A stretch of DNA of 64,000 bases, from assembly GCF_003625475.1 (NCBI RefSeq), contig NZ_RAIQ01000003.1, positions 372,001 through 436,000 of the forward strand, in the 5' to 3' direction. The position numbers and the translations under genes are program-made. The notes under the pieces are model-generated. The model saw only the letters and a list, made by a program, of their open reading frames with translations, ran no database searches and was not told the DNA's origin. Origin of the DNA: Butyrivibrio sp. X503. GTDB lineage: Bacteria; Bacillota; Clostridia; Lachnospirales; Lachnospiraceae. Positions 24,090 to 33,739 of the stretch are shown one piece after another; the stretch's first letter is position 1; every line of letters starts with the position of its first letter.

Positions 24090-25429
24090 GTATCCTTAAA
24101 TCCTCCTCCCTGCGAAGAATTAACAATAAACGAATCCGGATTTCTCGAAAATCTGGTAAGCCCGCTTTTCCAAACCATTGGCTCGTCTGCCATAAGAACA
24201 AAAGCCCTAAGATCCGCCTTTCTTGGAAGGAGCTGACCCTTCTCAATTATGTCAATATCAAGGAAATCAATGACCTCCTGTGCAATGAACCTTCTTGGCT
24301 CAGCCTTAAGCATTTCAATGAATTTTCCCTTTTCTTCCCTGGTCATCTTGTTACCAAAAACTACGCCATAGCCTCCTGCCTCAGCCACATCCTTTAAAAC
24401 CAGATCATCGAAATGCTCCAGAACATACTTCATATCTTCTTCATAGTAGGGAAGATATGTCGGAGCGTTGCTAAGTATAGGTTCTTCTCCCAGATAATAG
24501 CTGATCATCTTGGGAACAAAATAATAGATTCCTTTATCATCAGCAACTCCATTACCCGGAGCATTTATAAGTGCAACATTTCCTTTCCTGTAAATATCAA
24601 AAATATGAGGAATGCCTATCACCGACTCTCTGTTGAAGTTCATAGGATCTAAGTACTCATCGGAAATCCGTCTGTAGACTGCACCAACTTTCTCTTTTCT
24701 TCCTGAATAATCAATGAAGTACAAATGGTCATTCTCCACGATCAGCTCACTTCCGGAAACTAAATGTGCGCCTGTCTTTTCTGCAAGATAGGAATGCTCA
24801 AAATATGCAGCGTTATAACGTCCCGGAGTCAGTATTACAGTATGACCTCCAACACTTACGTGATCCATGGTCCGTCTTAACAGCTCAGCATAATTCCTGT
24901 TGTCTTCAATATGTTTTCCTTTAAAAAGGTCTGGTGAACTTCTCCTTGATATCTCTCTTGCAATCATTGGGTAAGATGCACCTGAAGGAATTCGAAGATT
25001 GTCTTCTAAAATGTACCATTCTCCGTTCTTACCCTGCACAAGATCGATTCCTGAAATATGTGAATAAATACCTTTCGGAGGTCTTATCCCTTCGCACTGC
25101 GACAAATACCCACTGCCAGCATATATAAATTCCTCAGGAACAACGCCGTCTTTCACAATCCTCTTTTCGCCATAGATGTCTTCAATAAAAAGATTCAACG
25201 CTGTAACTCTTTGTTTCAGCCCCTTTTCAAGATATCCAAATTCCTTATTGTCTATGACCCTGGGAATCATATCAAATGGAAAAAGCTGTTCTTTAAATTC
25301 GTTATTCTTATAAATACCGAACTTAACCCCGTACCGCGCCAGCTGCTCGTTAACATCACCGGCTCCAAGATACAGCTCCATATCTTCAACTCGTCCTTTT
25401 TTTCCAAAAATATCTGTATATGATGTCAT
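24071..25429 (-). CDS. Circularly permuted ATP-grasp ligase (DUF404/DUF407 type)
   Basis: 452 residues. It contains YLSQCEGIRPPKGIYSHISG, EWYILEDNLRIPSGASYPM, APGNGVADDKGIYYFVP and GGYGVVFGNKMT, the recognised pattern of permuted ATP-grasp proteins. They activate a carboxylate with ATP to form an amide bond. The start has GGGGAGGAAGCAGAGGT upstream. It is the first gene of a five-gene operon with overlapping starts. The product is unknown; Iyer and co-workers discussed such clusters as predicted peptide-modifying systems. Confidence 0.9.
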   Translation of the reverse strand: MTSYTDIFGKKGRVEDMELYLGAGDVNEQLARYGVKFGIYKNNEFKEQLFPFDMIPRVIDNKEFGYLEKGLKQRVTALNLFIEDIYGEKRIVKDGVVPEEFIYAGSGYLSQCEGIRPPKGIYSHISGIDLVQGKNGEWYILEDNLRIPSGASYPMIAREISRRSSPDLFKGKHIEDNRNYAELLRRTMDHVSVGGHTVILTPGRYNAAYFEHSYLAEKTGAHLVSGSELIVENDHLYFIDYSGRKEKVGAVYRRISDEYLDPMNFNRESVIGIPHIFDIYRKGNVALINAPGNGVADDKGIYYFVPKMISYYLGEEPILSNAPTYLPYYEEDMKYVLEHFDDLVLKDVAEAGGYGVVFGNKMTREEKGKFIEMLKAEPRRFIAQEVIDFLDIDIIEKGQLLPRKADLRAFVLMADEPMVWKSGLTRFSRNPDSFIVNSSQGGGFKDTWVLSQ

Positions 25430-25833
25430 ACCTCTGCTTCCTCCCCTGAAGTATTTCGATCATCTGATCGCATTTCCTTGAAATATATGTGGAAAATGAA
25501 CTAAGCTTGTTTTCATCTATTTTACAAATACACTCCTTGCTATATCACATAAAATATATCCAGATAATGATATGCCAGTTCTTCAGCCTCTTCCCGGACA
25601 AAAATGGCGCCTCGGTATAAACCGAAGCGCCATTGCTCCAAAGTTCTTGTAAGATAGGTAAATGAAAAAGAAAAAGTAAAAGGCGCTCTGAAACACTAAG
25701 TGAATCAAAACGCCTTTGTTTGTATACAAGTATACGGATACGGAATAAAAAAGACAATTGTTATATTTCTACAAAGATTTCCTAAAATCATCGATAGCTG
25801 TATTTATTATTACCAAGAATAAGACTCCTTCTA
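25430..25833. other. 404-bp gap before the ATP-grasp operon
   Basis: No coding frame is convincing. It holds a perfect CGATCA-TC-TGATCG palindrome (25457-25470) 28 bp before the ATP-grasp start, a candidate operator, and the two terminator hairpins listed below. Confidence 0.6.
25603..25634 (-). terminator. Intrinsic terminator of the RelA/NAD-synthase unit
   Basis: AATGGCGCcTCGGT / ACCGAaGCGCCATT, with a four-base loop, then T-rich sequence on the minus strand. A further hairpin AAAGGCG / CGCCTTT lies at 25678-25717. Confidence 0.75.
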
Positions 25834-26823
25834 TTAATCAATTACATCATTTTGAAATCTGGACAAGTGCTCAAATGGAAGAATCAACCGCCCTCTGTAT
25901 AATCCACATCCATCGTTAATCAGACTGTTATTAATTGCGCCAAACATATTTACATCTACCTTTGAAAGCTCTAGCTGTTGGAGCAACATTCCTCTTTCGA
26001 AGGCTTCATCAAAAAAGATACATTCTCCCTGAGGAATCTTGTTTCTTTTAGCTCGCTCTTTTTGCTGCCTTTTTTCATATCCCAGATGATTAGCAGGCCC
26101 TATTTCAGCGTAATCATCCATGCCTTTTGTACGAAGCTGTACTTCAACATAGCTACGGGACTCATTGTCATAGAGAGTAATATGAAGAGATTCATAACCA
26201 TAGGGGCTGGGATTAATGATATAGTCTTTAAAATATGGCCTCACAGATTCTTTTAACATATCTGATGAATCTGCGCTATTTGTAGTCGACATTTCCGGAC
26301 TGAAACCTCGCTGTTCAAGAAAATCAGGAAGTATATTGGCTATCTCATAAAGGTACTTAAGTTCTATTTCTTTTCTCTCATCAGGATTATTCACATGACA
26401 CTTTGGCATGGAAATAACTATTCTGTATGCGATAAGGTCCCGAAAACGCTCTATCTTCCCCTTTACCTGCGCTGTATCAGGAAATGTTCCATTTTCCTTG
26501 TAGTAATTATAAATTGTCTCAACTATGTAAGCATTAAACTTCTCTTCAGCTCTTATTAAGGACTTTATCCGTCCCTTGAAAGTAAACGCCAGCTGCGGAT
26601 ATTGTCTGGTCATATACTTATAGAGTTCCCTGATTCTCTGGGACTGTGAGGTAAGAAAGTCGTTGTGAACAAGTAGTTCCTCCATGCGTATAAGAAAATT
26701 GCTATGAAGCATATCTACAGTATTCCCGGTTTTTATGGACGACTCCTTTAAATCTTTCGAATACATCTGAATTATCTTGAGAACAGTATCACCATTGTAA
26801 AGGTAGTCATTTAGCGTAACCAT
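25834..26823 (-). CDS. RelA/SpoT domain protein
   Basis: 329 residues. The synthetase-type core is clear: RFRDLIAYRIVI, SPYGYESLHITLYD, and VEVQLRTKGMDDYAEIGPAN followed by HLGYE. The N- and C-terminal extensions match no motif recognised here, and an HD hydrolase is absent. It would make (p)ppGpp or a related pyrophosphate, but catalysis cannot be proved. It is separated by 30 bp from the NAD synthase gene and is probably co-transcribed. Confidence 0.82.
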   Translation of the reverse strand: MVTLNDYLYNGDTVLKIIQMYSKDLKESSIKTGNTVDMLHSNFLIRMEELLVHNDFLTSQSQRIRELYKYMTRQYPQLAFTFKGRIKSLIRAEEKFNAYIVETIYNYYKENGTFPDTAQVKGKIERFRDLIAYRIVISMPKCHVNNPDERKEIELKYLYEIANILPDFLEQRGFSPEMSTTNSADSSDMLKESVRPYFKDYIINPSPYGYESLHITLYDNESRSYVEVQLRTKGMDDYAEIGPANHLGYEKRQQKERAKRNKIPQGECIFFDEAFERGMLLQQLELSKVDVNMFGAINNSLINDGCGLYRGRLILPFEHLSRFQNDVID

Positions 26824-26853
26824 ATAACGTTGCCTCCCCTCTTCTAATATCAG

Positions 26854-28797
26854 TTACTTCAAATCTTCCAGCCACATAGCCACTGACGCATCACTAGGCA
26901 TTCTCCAGTCACCTCTTGGAGAAAGGGTTACAGAACCAACCTTTGGACCATCTGGTAGACAACTTCTCTTGAACTGCTGAGAGAAGAACCGCTTAAAGAA
27001 ATTCCTTCCTGTCATTATTGCGTCATCATATTTTAGCTCGGGATAAGCTTTTAACATATATGCAGCCGCTCTCGATGGTTCGAACCCATAACGAAGCGTA
27101 TAAAAAAGCAAAAAGTCATTAAGATCGTATTTACCTATTTTTTCCTCCGTCAACTGAGCTATACATCCATCACTGTTAGGGGTTAATTCCGGAGTAATCG
27201 GAGTCTCACAGATGGAAATAAGTACATCTTTAAGATCTTTATCTCCACACATAAACGCATAAGTACTGCATATGTATTTCACTAAAGTCTTAGGAACCGA
27301 TGCATTTACAGCATACATTGACATATGATCTCCGTTATATGTGCACCATCCAAGGGCTAATTCCGATAAATCTCCAGTTCCCACAACCAGGGCATTTTTC
27401 ATGTTTGCAGCATCCATCAGAATATAGGTACGCATTCTGGCCTGTGCATTTTCGTAAGTGACATCACCTTCACCCTGATAGCTATCACTATGTCCCAATT
27501 GATGCAAATGCAGCTTAACACTTTCTTCTATTGGAACTTCATGAATCTCATCTGCGAGAAGTCTCATCATACGATTGGCATTATCATATGTCAGTTCCGA
27601 AGTATTACCTTTGTTCGGCATTGTATAAGCAATAATACAGATATCCGAAACAATCTTTTTTGCTTCAGCGCATACTATAAGCGCCAATGTAGAATCCAGG
27701 CCTCCTGAAATGCCAATCACTAAGTTCTTAATACCAGTTGCCCTGACTCGTGTTGCAAGTCCATTGGCCTGAATCTGAAGAATTCGCCTGCATCTGATAT
27801 CTCTTATGCCATCATCTGCAGGAACAAATGGATTTCTGGAAACAGGATAATCATATTTCTTAAGAATGTTTGCCATTTGTGCTATATTTGCTTCCGGTCC
27901 GCCTATCGGTCTTATGTTTGTCTGCACCCTTCTATAGCATAACGTAGCATTGTTCTCAAAAGTACTCTGCCTCCTTCTGTCATGCATAATACTACCTATA
28001 TCGATTAGTGCAGTCTCAGCATGAGGATACTCAGGAAATATGGATTCTCTCAGAACATTCCCGCTTTGAGTTATCAGGGCATGCCCTGAAAAGACCATAT
28101 CAGTGCTGCTTTCACCGGTTCCGGCGGCAGAATATACATAAGCGCAATAACATGCACCACTTTGCTGTGATACCAGTGCCCTTCGATAATCCTGTTTTCC
28201 AATCAGTTCGTCTGAAGCTGAGAGATTTGCGATGATATTGGCCCCAGCCAGAGCTGCATGTGTACTTGGTTTATCAGGAATCCACAAATCTTCACATATC
28301 TCAACTCCAAGAATTGCTCCGGTCATAGTATCTTCAGCAAGAATATCTACACCAAAGGGTATCTCATTTCCGTCAAGTTCTATAGTTTGCCCAATTATTT
28401 CCCGTCCTGACGAAAACCATCTTCCCTCATAAAACTCGGAATAATTAGGAATAAACGTCTTTGGAATCAGCGCCTTAATGCTTCCGCCAGAGAGTACAGG
28501 AGCACAATTGTACAATTTATTTACATATCTTATCGGAGTACCTAATACAACAGTATTTCCTGTACCTTCAGTCTCTTTTGCAATCATAAAAATGGCAGCT
28601 TCTGACTTCTCAAGTAGCAAATCATTCAGAAAAAGATCCCCGCAGGAATACCCTGTCACAGACAGTTCCGGGAATACAATTACTCCACAGTCTGCATGAT
28701 CTTTCACTATTTCAATAATCTGATCCATGTTGTACTTTATATCACCGACTTTTATATCCGGCACGGCGGCCGCAAGCTGTATTATATTATTTTTCAT
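26854..28797 (-). CDS. nadE: Glutamine-dependent NAD+ synthase
   Basis: 647 residues. The N-terminal nitrilase-type glutaminase has Glu in FPELSVTGYSCGD, Lys in IPKTFIPNYSEFYEGRWF, and Cys in VEICEDLW. The C-terminal synthetase has the PP-loop VIGISGGLDSTLAL, and VGTGDLSELALGW. It converts deamido-NAD+ to NAD+ with ammonia tunnelled from glutamine. Its ATG overlaps the upstream small ORF stop in an ATGA arrangement. It is full length. Confidence 0.95.
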   Translation of the reverse strand: MKNNIIQLAAAVPDIKVGDIKYNMDQIIEIVKDHADCGVIVFPELSVTGYSCGDLFLNDLLLEKSEAAIFMIAKETEGTGNTVVLGTPIRYVNKLYNCAPVLSGGSIKALIPKTFIPNYSEFYEGRWFSSGREIIGQTIELDGNEIPFGVDILAEDTMTGAILGVEICEDLWIPDKPSTHAALAGANIIANLSASDELIGKQDYRRALVSQQSGACYCAYVYSAAGTGESSTDMVFSGHALITQSGNVLRESIFPEYPHAETALIDIGSIMHDRRRQSTFENNATLCYRRVQTNIRPIGGPEANIAQMANILKKYDYPVSRNPFVPADDGIRDIRCRRILQIQANGLATRVRATGIKNLVIGISGGLDSTLALIVCAEAKKIVSDICIIAYTMPNKGNTSELTYDNANRMMRLLADEIHEVPIEESVKLHLHQLGHSDSYQGEGDVTYENAQARMRTYILMDAANMKNALVVGTGDLSELALGWCTYNGDHMSMYAVNASVPKTLVKYICSTYAFMCGDKDLKDVLISICETPITPELTPNSDGCIAQLTEEKIGKYDLNDFLLFYTLRYGFEPSRAAAYMLKAYPELKYDDAIMTGRNFFKRFFSQQFKRSCLPDGPKVGSVTLSPRGDWRMPSDASVAMWLEDLK

Positions 28798-28949
28798 AAT
28801 TTTGAATTCTCCGCGTATATGTCATTATTTCGTAACTGTATCCCTCTGCATATTCCTAATATAGGAATATACTTTTCTAATGCTTGTTTAAGCAATTCTT
28901 GTTCCATGCCATCTCTACGACCACATGGAATAACTGAACTGCAAACCAT
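28794..28949 (-). pseudogene. 51-codon remnant of a peptidase C26 / class I amidotransferase, coupled to nadE
   Basis: From an ATG at 28949 (GGAGAG directly upstream), it reads GRRDGMEQELLKQALEK then YIPILGICRGIQLRN. The nucleophile motif GICRG of gamma-glutamyl-GABA hydrolase-like enzymes is intact, but the rest of the enzyme is missing. Its TGA overlaps the nadE ATG. It may serve only as a translational lead-in. A longer frame from a GTG at 29018 runs through a terminator-like hairpin and is not preferred. Confidence 0.6.
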
Positions 28950-28966
28950 TTTCTCTCCATACAAAA

Positions 28967-29000
28967 AGGCAAAGGTACCATATTTTTCAGCGCCTTTGCC
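28967..29000 (-). promoter_or_regulatory. Terminator-like hairpin upstream of the amidotransferase remnant and nadE
   Basis: On the minus strand GGCAAAGG pairs with CCTTTGCC across an 18-nt loop, followed by TTTTTG, then the GGAGAG site of the small ORF. It may be an attenuator of nadE or the old terminator of a lost gene. Confidence 0.5.
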
Positions 29001-29117
29001 TAACTCATATAATATCACATTTTGTCATAATATAAACATATGTGTCATCCGAGATACTTATTATGTGCCATCTTGACATTACTCTGCTTCACATAGAATA
29101 TCGGTATTGTTTCTATA

Positions 29118-29151
29118 TATAAAAAACAGCTTCCCAGCATTGTGAGCTGAG
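29118..29151 (-). terminator. Intrinsic terminator downstream of 29321-29929
   Basis: On the minus strand GCTTCTCAGC pairs with GCTGGGAAGC (one mismatch) and is followed by TTTTTTAT. Confidence 0.7.
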
Positions 29152-29320
29152 AAGCCGCGTTTACATCATCATTCCAAATTATACTTCAAACCAACGATGG
29201 AAGTTTGCACTTATCCATCTTGAGTTGGCGCGTATAATTCAAAGATAAAATTCCGAGATAACTTCCGATCAGTAATCCAGACAGATTTGAATTCGCCGCC
29301 AAGTGACAGGTATCGTATTT

Positions 29321-29929
29321 TCATTCGTTTCTAAAATGAAGAAATGAAAGTATTCCGACGGGCAGAAAATATACACACCATACAACAAGAGCAAGCCTTC
29401 CACCGATTCCGTTGCTGCCAGAGGTCATTCTTACGAACATTCCCGTAATCGGCATAAACGTGCAGCTGAAGTAGAATACTCCGTGTATCATCAGCAACGC
29501 TCTGAGCCACTTATCCGTCTTGGTCTTCGGCTTCATTGACAGTCCCGTGAAAAAGGTTGAAAGAGCCATCATACCGTAGCCGAGCAAGTCGTAGTTAAAG
29601 ATAAGCCCGAACTTGCCGAATTCTAACAGCTTTGCCGCCTGTTCGGTCAGTTGTTCGTTGTTTACCGTTGTCAGTTGTGCAAAGTAAACCAGCATAATAA
29701 AAGTGCCGTATATCGCCGCAAGAATCAAACCAGTATTCGCAGCGACTTTGCGGTCGTTTTCACATTCGTTGTGAAGACCTGCCGTCATCATAATAAACCC
29801 AATCGGCAGGATAAGGCACACAAAGTAATATCCCATAGGATAGTTGATTATCAAAAACAGTGCAAACAGAAAAACTGTCACCGTCACTATCCACGAGCCC
29901 AATTTTGCTATTGTTTTGTTCAGATTCAT
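29321..29929 (-). CDS. Polytopic membrane protein of unknown function
   Basis: 202 residues with about six hydrophobic helices (for example WIVTVTVFLFALFLII and YYFVCLILPIGFIMMTAG). No family was recognised with confidence; the layout resembles DUF4386-like proteins. The AGGAGAAAGAG site before the ATG supports translation. It is flanked by terminators on both sides. Confidence 0.6.
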   Translation of the reverse strand: MNLNKTIAKLGSWIVTVTVFLFALFLIINYPMGYYFVCLILPIGFIMMTAGLHNECENDRKVAANTGLILAAIYGTFIMLVYFAQLTTVNNEQLTEQAAKLLEFGKFGLIFNYDLLGYGMMALSTFFTGLSMKPKTKTDKWLRALLMIHGVFYFSCTFMPITGMFVRMTSGSNGIGGRLALVVWCVYFLPVGILSFLHFRNE

Positions 29930-30148
29930 TTACTCTTTCTCCTAAATTTCGATTTGCATATATATACCTTACGCTATAATCAATAATTTATAGTATACGT
30001 ATTTCCTCTATCCTCTTCAATTATAGATAAAAGAAAAACCCCAGAAACACTGAGCACAACAAGGCACCTCGATTCCGCCATGCCGACAGACTCGGAACCG
30101 CTTCGCTTGTTCCTCGTTGTCGCGGCATTCGCCGTATGCTTGAAAAAA

Positions 30149-30195
30149 AAGACATCCCAGCTTGGATGCAAGCATCCATCTGGAATGTCTTTTTT
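30149..30195. terminator. Terminator of rplM-rpsI
   Basis: A long interrupted palindrome with GACATCCCAG / CTGGAATGTC arms, a perfect GGATGC-AA-GCATCC tip, and T-rich flanks on both strands. It lies about 30 bp past the rpsI stop. Confidence 0.85.
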
Positions 30196-30223
30196 ACAAG
30201 CGCATGGCTCATTGCTACGCGCA

Positions 30224-30622
30224 TTATCTCTTTGAAAACTGAGGTGCTCTTCTCGCTTTCTTGAGACCGTATTTCTTTCTTTCCTTCATACGAGGGTCTC
30301 TTGTAAGGTATCCGGCCTTCTTAAGTACAGGTCTGTACTCATCTGAATCAGCCTGAAGAAGTGCTCTTGAGATACCGTGTCTGATAGCACCGGCCTGGCC
30401 TGTTGTGCCACCGCCTCTAACTGTTACTACAACGTCGAACTTCTCTGTTGTCTCTGTAGCAACGAGGGGCTGTCTAACGATAACCTTGAGTGTCTCAAGT
30501 CCGAAATACTCATCGATAGGTCTCTTGTTGATTGTTATATTTCCATTTCCGGATACGAGGTAAACTCTTGCGATTGACTTCTTTCTTCTACCTGTTCCGT
30601 AGTAATTAGATGACTTTGCCAT
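30224..30622 (-). CDS. rpsI: 30S ribosomal protein S9
   Basis: 132 residues, full length. It has [14 protein letters not shown] at the N-terminus and the canonical basic tail with [18 protein letters not shown]9 reaches the P-site tRNA with its C-terminus. It is the last gene of the rplM operon, 21 bp after rplM. Confidence 0.98.
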   Translation of the reverse strand: MAKSSNYYGTGRRKKSIARVYLVSGNGNITINKRPIDEYFGLETLKVIVRQPLVATETTEKFDVVVTVRGGGTTGQAGAIRHGISRALLQADSDEYRPVLKKAGYLTRDPRMKERKKYGLKKARRAPQFSKR

Positions 30623-30643
30623 TTCTTATATTCTCCTCTCCGA

Positions 30644-31072
30644 TTAAAATGTCAATACTTCAGGCTTCTGAGCTGCATGTGGATGCTCAGCTCCTGCGTA
30701 AACGTGGAGTTTTGTGTACATCTCTCTTCCAAGAGATCCCTTGGGAAGCATTCCCTTAACGGCATGCTCGATAACTCTCTCAGGCTTATCCTGGAGCATC
30801 TGACGGAGTGAGAACTCCTTGTGATGACCAACATACTCTGTATGGTGCCAATACATCTTCTGATCAAGCTTCTTACCGGAAACTTTGATCTTCTCAGCAT
30901 TGATAACGATCACATAATCACCTGTATCAATGTTGGGAGTGTAGATGGGCTTATTCTTTCCTCTAAGTACGTTTGCAACGTTAGAAGCAAGACGTCCAAG
31001 TGTCATATCTGTAGCATCAACTACATACCACTTCTTCTCAACTGTAGTTGCACTAGGCATATAAGTTTTCAT
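30644..31072 (-). CDS. rplM: 50S ribosomal protein L13
   Basis: 142 residues from an ATG at 31072 with GGAGGAAATTCA upstream. It has [28 protein letters not shown] and [15 protein letters not shown]. It is a primary 23S rRNA binder in early 50S assembly. Its own promoter lies at 31226-31255. Confidence 0.98.
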   Translation of the reverse strand: MKTYMPSATTVEKKWYVVDATDMTLGRLASNVANVLRGKNKPIYTPNIDTGDYVIVINAEKIKVSGKKLDQKMYWHHTEYVGHHKEFSLRQMLQDKPERVIEHAVKGMLPKGSLGREMYTKLHVYAGAEHPHAAQKPEVLTF

Positions 31073-31225
31073 TGAATTTCCTCCAGTAAAACAATTACTT
31101 AATTGGTTACCTATGCGAAAACCCTTCACCTGATTCTCACATTATATGATGTACATATTGTAGCTTACCGGGACAACAATATGACATTTTCAAATAAAAG
31201 TGGACATGGCGTCACACAGTAAGAT

Positions 31226-31255
31226 ATTATATAACCCAATTTGCTCGATTGTCAA
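31226..31255 (-). promoter_or_regulatory. Promoter of rplM-rpsI
   Basis: TTGACA (31255-31250) and TATAAT (31231-31226) with an 18-bp spacer on the minus strand, a near-consensus sigma-A promoter. The leader to rplM is about 145 nt. Confidence 0.85.
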
Positions 31256-31311
31256 TACATTTTCTCACTATTTCCGCCTCAAAAAAACACACCGCAAAGG
31301 CGCATGTTTTC

Positions 31312-32091
31312 TCACTCTTCGGCGTTTACGTACGGCACGCCGTCCAAGAACTCGTATTTTATAAGGAAAAGACCTTCCGGCGGCGCTGTAGGGCCTGCTG
31401 CCTTCCTGTCCGTCTTCTCAAGCATCTCTTTTACGTCGATAGGCTTGTTCTTGCCCCTTCCGACCATGATAAGCGTTCCGGCTATGATCCTTACCATATT
31501 ATATAAGAAGCCGTTGCCCGTAACGCGGATGATAACCTCATCTCCGTGCCTGAAAACCTCGATATCCTTGATCGTCCTAACATGCGAAAGAGCTGTCGAC
31601 TCAACATTACAAAAGCTGGTAAAATCGTGCTCTCCGACAAGATACTGCGCTGCTTCCTGCATCAGCTGCTCATCTAGAGGCATGCTGAAGTGATAAGTGT
31701 AGAACCTCTTGGTAGGAACAGGCATCTTAGTATTTAATATGCGATATTCGTAAGTCTTTTCGGTATTGCAATGCCTGGGATGAAAGTCGGGAGCGACCTC
31801 GGCTGAAGCCACGACCCTGATATCCTTGGGCAAGATATGATTTAAGCAAAAAGAGAACCTGTCTCCCGGAATGGTTGACGCGGTATCAAACACAGCGATG
31901 TTGCCGTATGCATGAACCCCTGAATCCGTGCGGCTTGCGCCGATAACCTCGACAGTCTCTCCGGTGAGCCCCGAAATAGCGCGATTAAGCATCTCTTCTA
32001 TAGTATTGTGGGTACTCTTTTGAAGCGCCCATCCGCTGTAAGAAGTGCCGTCATATGAAACTGTCAGCATTATCCTGTGCAAATCGCTCAT
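31312..32091 (-). CDS. truA: tRNA pseudouridine(38-40) synthase
   Basis: 259 residues. The catalytic motif GASRTDSGVHAYGN contains the essential Asp. It isomerises uridines in the tRNA anticodon stem-loop. The ATG lies in an ATGA overlap with the ecfT stop, as part of the conserved ecfA-ecfA-ecfT-truA set. Confidence 0.97.
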   Translation of the reverse strand: MSDLHRIMLTVSYDGTSYSGWALQKSTHNTIEEMLNRAISGLTGETVEVIGASRTDSGVHAYGNIAVFDTASTIPGDRFSFCLNHILPKDIRVVASAEVAPDFHPRHCNTEKTYEYRILNTKMPVPTKRFYTYHFSMPLDEQLMQEAAQYLVGEHDFTSFCNVESTALSHVRTIKDIEVFRHGDEVIIRVTGNGFLYNMVRIIAGTLIMVGRGKNKPIDVKEMLEKTDRKAAGPTAPPEGLFLIKYEFLDGVPYVNAEE

Positions 32092-32894
32092 CTAAACAAT
32101 ATCCTTCCGACAACTATAGCAACTAAAAGATATGAATAAAGAACACCGTAGGCTATCCTATCTCTCTTTTTATAAATAAGAGGCTTCATCTTGGTCCTGC
32201 CGTCTCCGCCCCTGTAGCATCTTGCTTCCATAGCCATTGCCAGGTCCATAGCCCTTCTGAATGCCGATATAAAAAGAGGTACCAGCAAAGGAACCAGGCT
32301 CTTAGCCCTATTTATCAATGATCCGTTCTCAAAATCTGCTCCCCTTGCCATCTGCGCCTTCATGATCTTGTCGGTCTCTTCCAATAATATAGGAATAAAT
32401 CTGAGCGCGATCGACATCATCATCGATATCTCATGTACGGGAACGTGGAGCTTCTTAAGCGGTCCGAGCACACTCTCCATACCATCCGTAAGGTTATTGG
32501 GCGTAGTCGTCAAAGTCATGATGGATGAACCCGTGATCAGGAATACGAGCCTTACCGCCATCATTGACGCCATCTTAAGTCCCTCGTATGTGATCGTAAA
32601 CTTCCAAAAGCTCACAAGCTCTTTTCCGGGTGTCAGAAACAGATTGAACACCATGGTGAGCAGCAATAGGAAAAAGATAGTCTTCATTCCCCTAAAGATA
32701 AATTTGGGAGGAACATTGGAGAGCTTGATGCACACAGCAAGAAAAACTCCCGCTATGAGATAGCCCCAAAAATTCTTCACCAAAAAGAGTGACATGATAA
32801 AAACAAAAGTCGCCACAAGCTTAACTCTCGGGTCGAGCCTGTGAATGACCGAATCTGTTCTATAATATTGTCCGAGTGTAATGTCTCTTAGCAT
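32088..32894 (-). CDS. ecfT: ECF transporter transmembrane subunit T
   Basis: 268 residues with five hydrophobic segments and the coupling motifs AQMARGADF and MAMEARCYRGG that contact the ATPases. It is the shared scaffold of energy-coupling factor vitamin/metal importers. It overlaps ecfA2 by 7 bp and truA by 4 bp. No S component is nearby, as is usual for group II ECF systems. Confidence 0.95.
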   Translation of the reverse strand: MLRDITLGQYYRTDSVIHRLDPRVKLVATFVFIMSLFLVKNFWGYLIAGVFLAVCIKLSNVPPKFIFRGMKTIFFLLLLTMVFNLFLTPGKELVSFWKFTITYEGLKMASMMAVRLVFLITGSSIMTLTTTPNNLTDGMESVLGPLKKLHVPVHEISMMMSIALRFIPILLEETDKIMKAQMARGADFENGSLINRAKSLVPLLVPLFISAFRRAMDLAMAMEARCYRGGDGRTKMKPLIYKKRDRIAYGVLYSYLLVAIVVGRILFR

Positions 32895-33739
32895 CTTCCA
32901 AACGCCTTCAAAATCTCATTTTTTGCCTGTTCCATAGTTGTTGCCTTAGCATCAACCGGAAAGCCTGCCTTTGCAAGCTCCTGCATGACATATGTAACCT
33001 GAGGTGCCGCAAGTCCGATCTCCTCAAGTTCCTTGTAATGTGCAAAAACGTTGACAGGTATATCATCAAAGGCAACGCGGCCTTTGTTCATGACTATGAT
33101 CCTCTCCACATAATCAGCAACGTCGTCCATACTGTGGCTTACAAGTATGACGGTAATGCCCATTTCATCGTGAAGTCTTTTTATAAGTCCGAGAATATCC
33201 TCTCTACCTTTGGGATCAAGACCTGCAGTAGGCTCGTCAAGGATGAGAACATCCGGCTTCATCGCGATGACTCCCGCGATAGCCACTCTTCTCTTTTGAC
33301 CACCCGAAAGCTCAAATGGTGACTGGTAAAAATACTCATCGTCAAAGCCAACCATCTTGAGGGCTTCATATGCGCGAAGCTCTACTTCCTTCTGTGGAAG
33401 CCCCAGGTTCTTGGGGCCAAAGCACACGTCCTTAAAGCAATCCGTCTCAAAGAGCTGGTGCTCCGGATACTGGAAAACAAGTCCCACCTTGGATCTAAGC
33501 TCTTTTTTATTAAAATCGGGATCGCTTATATCCTTGCCGTTGAAGTAAACCGATCCGCTTGTCGGAGTCTCAAGACCGTTAAGGTGCTGGATAAGTGTTG
33601 ACTTACCCGATCCGGTGTGCCCGATAAGTCCGATAAACTGGCCATCCGGGATCTGAAGATTGACATCGATAAGCGCAGCGTGCGCCATCGCAGTATCTTC
33701 ATCGTATATGTAATTGACATGATCAAGTATTAGCGACAT
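32888..33739 (-). CDS. ecfA2: ECF transporter ATPase 2
   Basis: 283 residues from an ATG at 33739 (AAAAGGATTAAAA upstream). Walker A is GHTGSGKSTL, the signature ELSGGQKRRVAIAG, and Walker B VLILDEPTAGLDP. It pairs with EcfA1 to drive vitamin uptake. Its start overlaps ecfA1 by 17 bp. Confidence 0.95.
   Translation of the reverse strand: MSLILDHVNYIYDEDTAMAHAALIDVNLQIPDGQFIGLIGHTGSGKSTLIQHLNGLETPTSGSVYFNGKDISDPDFNKKELRSKVGLVFQYPEHQLFETDCFKDVCFGPKNLGLPQKEVELRAYEALKMVGFDDEYFYQSPFELSGGQKRRVAIAGVIAMKPDVLILDEPTAGLDPKGREDILGLIKRLHDEMGITVILVSHSMDDVADYVERIIVMNKGRVAFDDIPVNVFAHYKELEEIGLAAPQVTYVMQELAKAGFPVDAKATTMEQAKNEILKAFGRC

Larger units (their letters stand above)
28950..29320. other. 371-bp gap with two hairpins
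   Basis: No gene was recognised. It contains a terminator-like hairpin near nadE (28967-29000) and a terminator for the next gene (29118-29150). The rest holds no motif that could be supported. Confidence 0.5.

Noticed and set aside
28950..29018. Longer GTG-started version of the nadE upstream frame
   Set aside because: The added codons are just the hairpin sequence, and GGAGAG lies before the inner ATG at 28949.
30021..30223. Short minus-strand frames after rpsI
   Set aside because: They run through the rpsI terminator hairpin, have no convincing ribosome binding site and encode no motif.
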